Source: Alphaproteobacteria bacterium 46_93_T64 (GTDB taxonomy: Bacteria; Pseudomonadota; Alphaproteobacteria; Sneathiellales; Sneathiellaceae). From it: 64,000 bases of DNA. A model generated the notes under the pieces. It saw only the letters and a program-made list of their open reading frames with translations. It was not told the origin of the DNA and searched no databases. The position numbers and the translations under genes are program-made. Positions 61,480 through 64,000 of the stretch are shown piece after piece. The DNA lies in NCBI GenBank assembly GCA_002163135.1, contig MAAN01000041.1, positions 1 through 64,000 on the forward strand. Direction: 5' to 3'. Within the stretch, counting starts at the first letter, position 1, and every line of letters starts with the position of its first letter.

Positions 61480-62502
61480 TTACTCCACATAAGTGATCGT
61501 ATCACCAATTGAGACATGAAGGGCTTTGGCAGAAGCTCGGCCCATAAAAACTGTTCCATCCTGATGAAGGGTCAAAGACTGGTTGACCAGCCGATAATCG
61601 TTGGAAGAGCGGTTACTAATGATATATCGCGTTGTGTCCGTTATTTCTCGATCCTCGACCAAGTTAGAGACTTTTCTGGTTTGTACATTGCGGATCGTTT
61701 CAATGTTTCCAGATTGGCAATGAACCGTGGGACCCCCATCAAAGATGTCGACATAGCCGCTTTTGCGAAAGCCTTCTTTTTCCAACAAACGCAAGGCAGG
61801 AGCGGAGGCTCCGTGGGGTTCTCCAATCACTTCTTGCGCTGAAGTCGGGAGTAAATCCGCGTAAATAGGGTGGCGGGGCATAAGGTCAGCAATGAACTGA
61901 TTGCCTTTAACAGAACTCATGAAATCAGCATTTTCGAATCCGAGACCGAAAAATTTTCTGCCCAAATGCTCCCAAAACGGTGAGCGGCCTTCTTCGTCCT
62001 GCCAACCCCTCATTTCTGCGAAAATGGGATCTCCGAACCGATCTGGAAAATCGGATATCATCAGAAAACGGCCGCGTGATAAAAACCGTCCATTCCCGTT
62101 TTTTCGGTAGTCTTTGTCGAGAAAAAGCGAGCCAATTTCTGTTGCACCTGTAAAGTCGTTGACCAGATGCAGAACATTCATCTGATTTTTTTTATCTAGA
62201 CCTTTAGAAAATGAAACCAATTTTGAGACTTTGTAGGAGAAGAAGGGTTGATCCAAACCAACGCCTGCATAAATGGCGGTTGTCCCTACAATTTTGCTTG
62301 TCTCACTATCTTCCATCACCATGAAATAGATTTCGCCTTCTGGCGCGCTTGCTTGCTTGGCAAAGCTTTCTTCGCTTTTTTTAATTTTTGCGGCCCAGGA
62401 GTTGAGATCACTTGGCATGGACGACATACCGCTGCCTGTTGCCATAGAGATTTCCAGCAAGCAATTCAAATCGGATGTTTTTGCGGGACGAATAACTATC
62501 AT
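61480..62502 (-). CDS. astA: Arginine N-succinyltransferase
   Basis: A 340-residue GNAT-like enzyme, first AST step: arginine plus succinyl-CoA. N-terminal I-V-I-R-P-A-K-T-S-D-L, L-F-L-D-K-D-Y-R-K-N-G-N-G-R and A-E-M-R-G are typical; the segment G-E-P-H-G-A-S-A-P-A holds the conserved His. One AstA subunit is present, so the enzyme is the single-type rather than the AruF/AruG pair. Start overlaps the M20 hydrolase stop by 4 bases. Confidence 0.95.
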   Translation of the reverse strand: MIVIRPAKTSDLNCLLEISMATGSGMSSMPSDLNSWAAKIKKSEESFAKQASAPEGEIYFMVMEDSETSKIVGTTAIYAGVGLDQPFFSYKVSKLVSFSKGLDKKNQMNVLHLVNDFTGATEIGSLFLDKDYRKNGNGRFLSRGRFLMISDFPDRFGDPIFAEMRGWQDEEGRSPFWEHLGRKFFGLGFENADFMSSVKGNQFIADLMPRHPIYADLLPTSAQEVIGEPHGASAPALRLLEKEGFRKSGYVDIFDGGPTVHCQSGNIETIRNVQTRKVSNLVEDREITDTTRYIISNRSSNDYRLVNQSLTLHQDGTVFMGRASAKALHVSIGDTITYVE

Positions 62503-63725
62503 ATCGTTTGCCTTGTGAAAACTGGGTCTGTGGTCTGCGAAAGACGATGGAGAATAAGGGCCGATAGTTTGGCGCGTTCCGCCAAACTATCCACAATCAT
62601 GTATTCCTGATCCGAATGGATGCTGGCACCGCGAACACCCAATGTGTCGATATTCGCAAGGCCCGCGGCCGCTAGGTTATTGCCATCACAACATCCCCCT
62701 GTCGCCGTGTGCTGAACAGTTATTCCCAGTTCCTGCCCGCAAGAAGCTGCCAAGTTGAATAATTTTTCTAGTGTCGGCGTCATCGGTTTTGGGGGGCGAG
62801 AAAAACCACCGGTTAGCTTGGTTTGAATACCATCCCGTGTATTAATGTCCCTCAGGATGGCATCCAGTTTTTCTAGAAGCCAAGGTTGATCCTCAATGGC
62901 TTCCAGACGAACATTAAAACGAACTTGGGCAAGTTCAGGTACGACATTTAAAGCGCCGCCGCCAGAGATCTGCCCGACATTAACAGTAAGCCCATCGCGT
63001 TGACCCGAAAGAGTGTCGAGGCTTGTTATCACATTGGCCAACGTTGCAATGGCGTTGCGTCCCAAATGATGCTCTCTACCGGCATGGGCAGCCCGGCCGT
63101 GTACTGTTATTGTGAAGTTTCCACTTCCCTTGCGAGCGCCCGCAAAAGTGCCGTCCGGCATGGAGGGTTCGAATATCATTCCAACTTCAGCGGCCTTGGC
63201 CGCTTCTGCCAGAATACGTGCCGAGCCGAATGAGCCAATTTCCTCATCCGCATTGATAATCACCTGCCAGCCTAGATTTGAACAATCGGGACTCTTTTCA
63301 AACGCAAGTAAAGCGTTGAGCATGACCATTAGGCCGCCCTTCATGTCAGCTGTACCAGGTCCGTGCATTTGTCCATCGGCAGGATCTTTGCAAATCTGAA
63401 ACGGGTGGGACGGGCTGAAAACTGTATCCATATGACCACAGAGTAGAACCCGCCTATTAGCGTCTGGTCGTTTCGTAATCCTTAAAATCGAGCCAAGCTC
63501 CACGTCGGATATCTCACCGTTTTCGGCAGTAATAGTCATCGGATCGGATGGCAAAACTTCAATATTGGCTTCGGTTTCCGCAAAGGCTTTCTCGAGGGTT
63601 TTCGCCATCAAGGCAAGACCCGAAAGGTTCAGGGATCCCGAATTGATGTTCGACCAGCTCTGTAAATTGCGAACCATTTGATCTTGTTGGCCATCAATCC
63701 AATCAATGAATGGAGGAAGAGACAT
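62499..63725 (-). CDS. M20-family hydrolase in the AST operon
   Basis: A 408-residue zinc peptidase-family protein (ArgE/DapE/carboxypeptidase G2 type). Metal ligands are in L-C-G-H-M-D-T-V, G-T-A-D-M-K-G-G, A-D-E-E-I-G-S and a late His (G-V-R-G-A-S-I-H-S). Its dimerisation domain has H-G-R-A-A-H-A-G. It is tightly coupled to astA and 9 bases from astC. Family members hydrolyse N-acyl amino acids, so it could remove succinate from succinylglutamate, the AstE step, for which no classic AstE gene is seen here. Acetylornithine or glutamyl-peptide hydrolysis is the alternative. Confidence 0.88.
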   Translation of the reverse strand: MSLPPFIDWIDGQQDQMVRNLQSWSNINSGSLNLSGLALMAKTLEKAFAETEANIEVLPSDPMTITAENGEISDVELGSILRITKRPDANRRVLLCGHMDTVFSPSHPFQICKDPADGQMHGPGTADMKGGLMVMLNALLAFEKSPDCSNLGWQVIINADEEIGSFGSARILAEAAKAAEVGMIFEPSMPDGTFAGARKGSGNFTITVHGRAAHAGREHHLGRNAIATLANVITSLDTLSGQRDGLTVNVGQISGGGALNVVPELAQVRFNVRLEAIEDQPWLLEKLDAILRDINTRDGIQTKLTGGFSRPPKPMTPTLEKLFNLAASCGQELGITVQHTATGGCCDGNNLAAAGLANIDTLGVRGASIHSDQEYMIVDSLAERAKLSALILHRLSQTTDPVFTRQTI

Positions 63726-63734
63726 GTCTGCTCC

Positions 63735-64000
63735 CTACCAGTTTTTGAGGGTTTTGTTTAGAATGCCAAGAGCCTCGTCAATATGAGCATCCGTTAGATT
63801 TAGCGGTGGGAGAAGCCGTAAAATATCTGTTCCGGCACGCCCAGAAAGGAGCTTGTTATCACGAAGTTTAGTAAGAAAATCGACATTAGGAATGAGACAT
63901 TTCATACCGACCATCAGCCCTAGTCCCTGAACACTGGTCAATTTGTCTGGATGCAAGGAGACAAGATCTTCAAGACCGGACTTCAACGTTTCACTATGTT
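63735..64000 (-). CDS. astC: Class III aminotransferase, C-terminal part (probable AstC)
   Basis: Only the last 88 or so residues are in the window; the gene continues past base 64000. Segments G-L-G-L-M-V-G-M-K and L-R-L-L-P-P-L-N-L-T are typical of the C-terminal domain of acetylornithine/succinylornithine aminotransferases. Its position at the head of the AST genes points to succinylornithine transaminase (third step). ArgD-type activity cannot be excluded. Confidence 0.85.
   Translation of the reverse strand, partial: HSETLKSGLEDLVSLHPDKLTSVQGLGLMVGMKCLIPNVDFLTKLRDNKLLSGRAGTDILRLLPPLNLTDAHIDEALGILNKTLKNW

Noticed and set aside
1-64000. CRISPR arrays, insertion sequences, prophage genes, toxin-antitoxin pairs, tRNA or rRNA genes
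   Set aside because: No regularly spaced repeats, transposase or integrase motifs, terminal repeats, or tRNA/rRNA cores were seen on either strand. A small or degenerate element could still have been missed without a search.

Overview
The window looks like ordinary chromosomal DNA of a moderate-GC, probably marine, free-living alphaproteobacterium. This is inferred from gene order, not from a search. The clearest signs are cytochrome c (cycM-like) / kdsB / pheA, the small SRP RNA ffs followed by dnaX-ybaB-recR, rmuC beside def-fmt-truA, and a large load of CoA-thioester catabolism genes with IclR regulators and oligopeptide/betaine transporters. No transposase, phage gene, CRISPR array, rRNA or tRNA was seen.

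Layout. 1-3.6 kb: a PCuAC-like exported protein and a cytochrome c, an unknown protein, and a Tat-exported isochorismatase-family hydrolase divergent from an AraC regulator. 3.6-7.7 kb: signalling, with a hybrid histidine kinase whose membrane domain resembles the plant ethylene receptor, and a methyl-accepting protein without HAMP. 8.2-18.6 kb: a forward-strand catabolic cluster: enoyl-CoA hydratase, IclR regulator, SDR, acyl-CoA dehydrogenase, thiolase-like protein with its DUF35 partner, two family III CoA-transferases, MaoC hydratase, CitE-type lyase, second enoyl-CoA hydratase. 18.7-30.4 kb: a periplasmic cyclase-family protein, a ProXWV-type betaine transporter, two acyl-CoA dehydrogenases, guanine deaminase, a second IclR regulator and malate synthase G. 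30.6-37 kb: a MarR regulator, several poorly known small proteins (one ending in a FliM-like peptide), a PilZ protein, a receiver-like protein, an orphan TAXI solute-binding protein and an M17 aminopeptidase. 37-46.7 kb: LysE exporter with divergent MarR regulator, glyoxylate reductase, and a YejABEF-type peptide ABC transporter with two tandem binding proteins. 46.8-58.7 kb: housekeeping block (hisN-like, cycM-like, kdsB, pheA, VUT transporter, nudC, ffs, dnaX, ybaB, recR, rmuC, def, fmt, truA). 58.7-64 kb: arginine succinyltransferase (AST) operon read leftward, cut by the window end inside astC.

How it may work together. The 8-30 kb region reads as one nutritional island. Its enzymes could activate a carboxylic acid by CoA transfer, oxidise and hydrate it, and cleave it with a lyase and/or an aldolase-like thiolase. 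If glyoxylate is produced, the adjacent malate synthase G could take it up. Two sites matching the E. coli IclR consensus lie directly upstream of the two iclR-type genes. The substrate cannot be read from sequence; a quaternary-amine acid or a branched C5 or larger acid are the two readings I find most natural. I do not claim a proven new system. The best candidates for something undescribed are this cluster, the ethylene-receptor-like kinase, and several structured intergenic segments (7939-8075, 11080-11221, 50687-50815).
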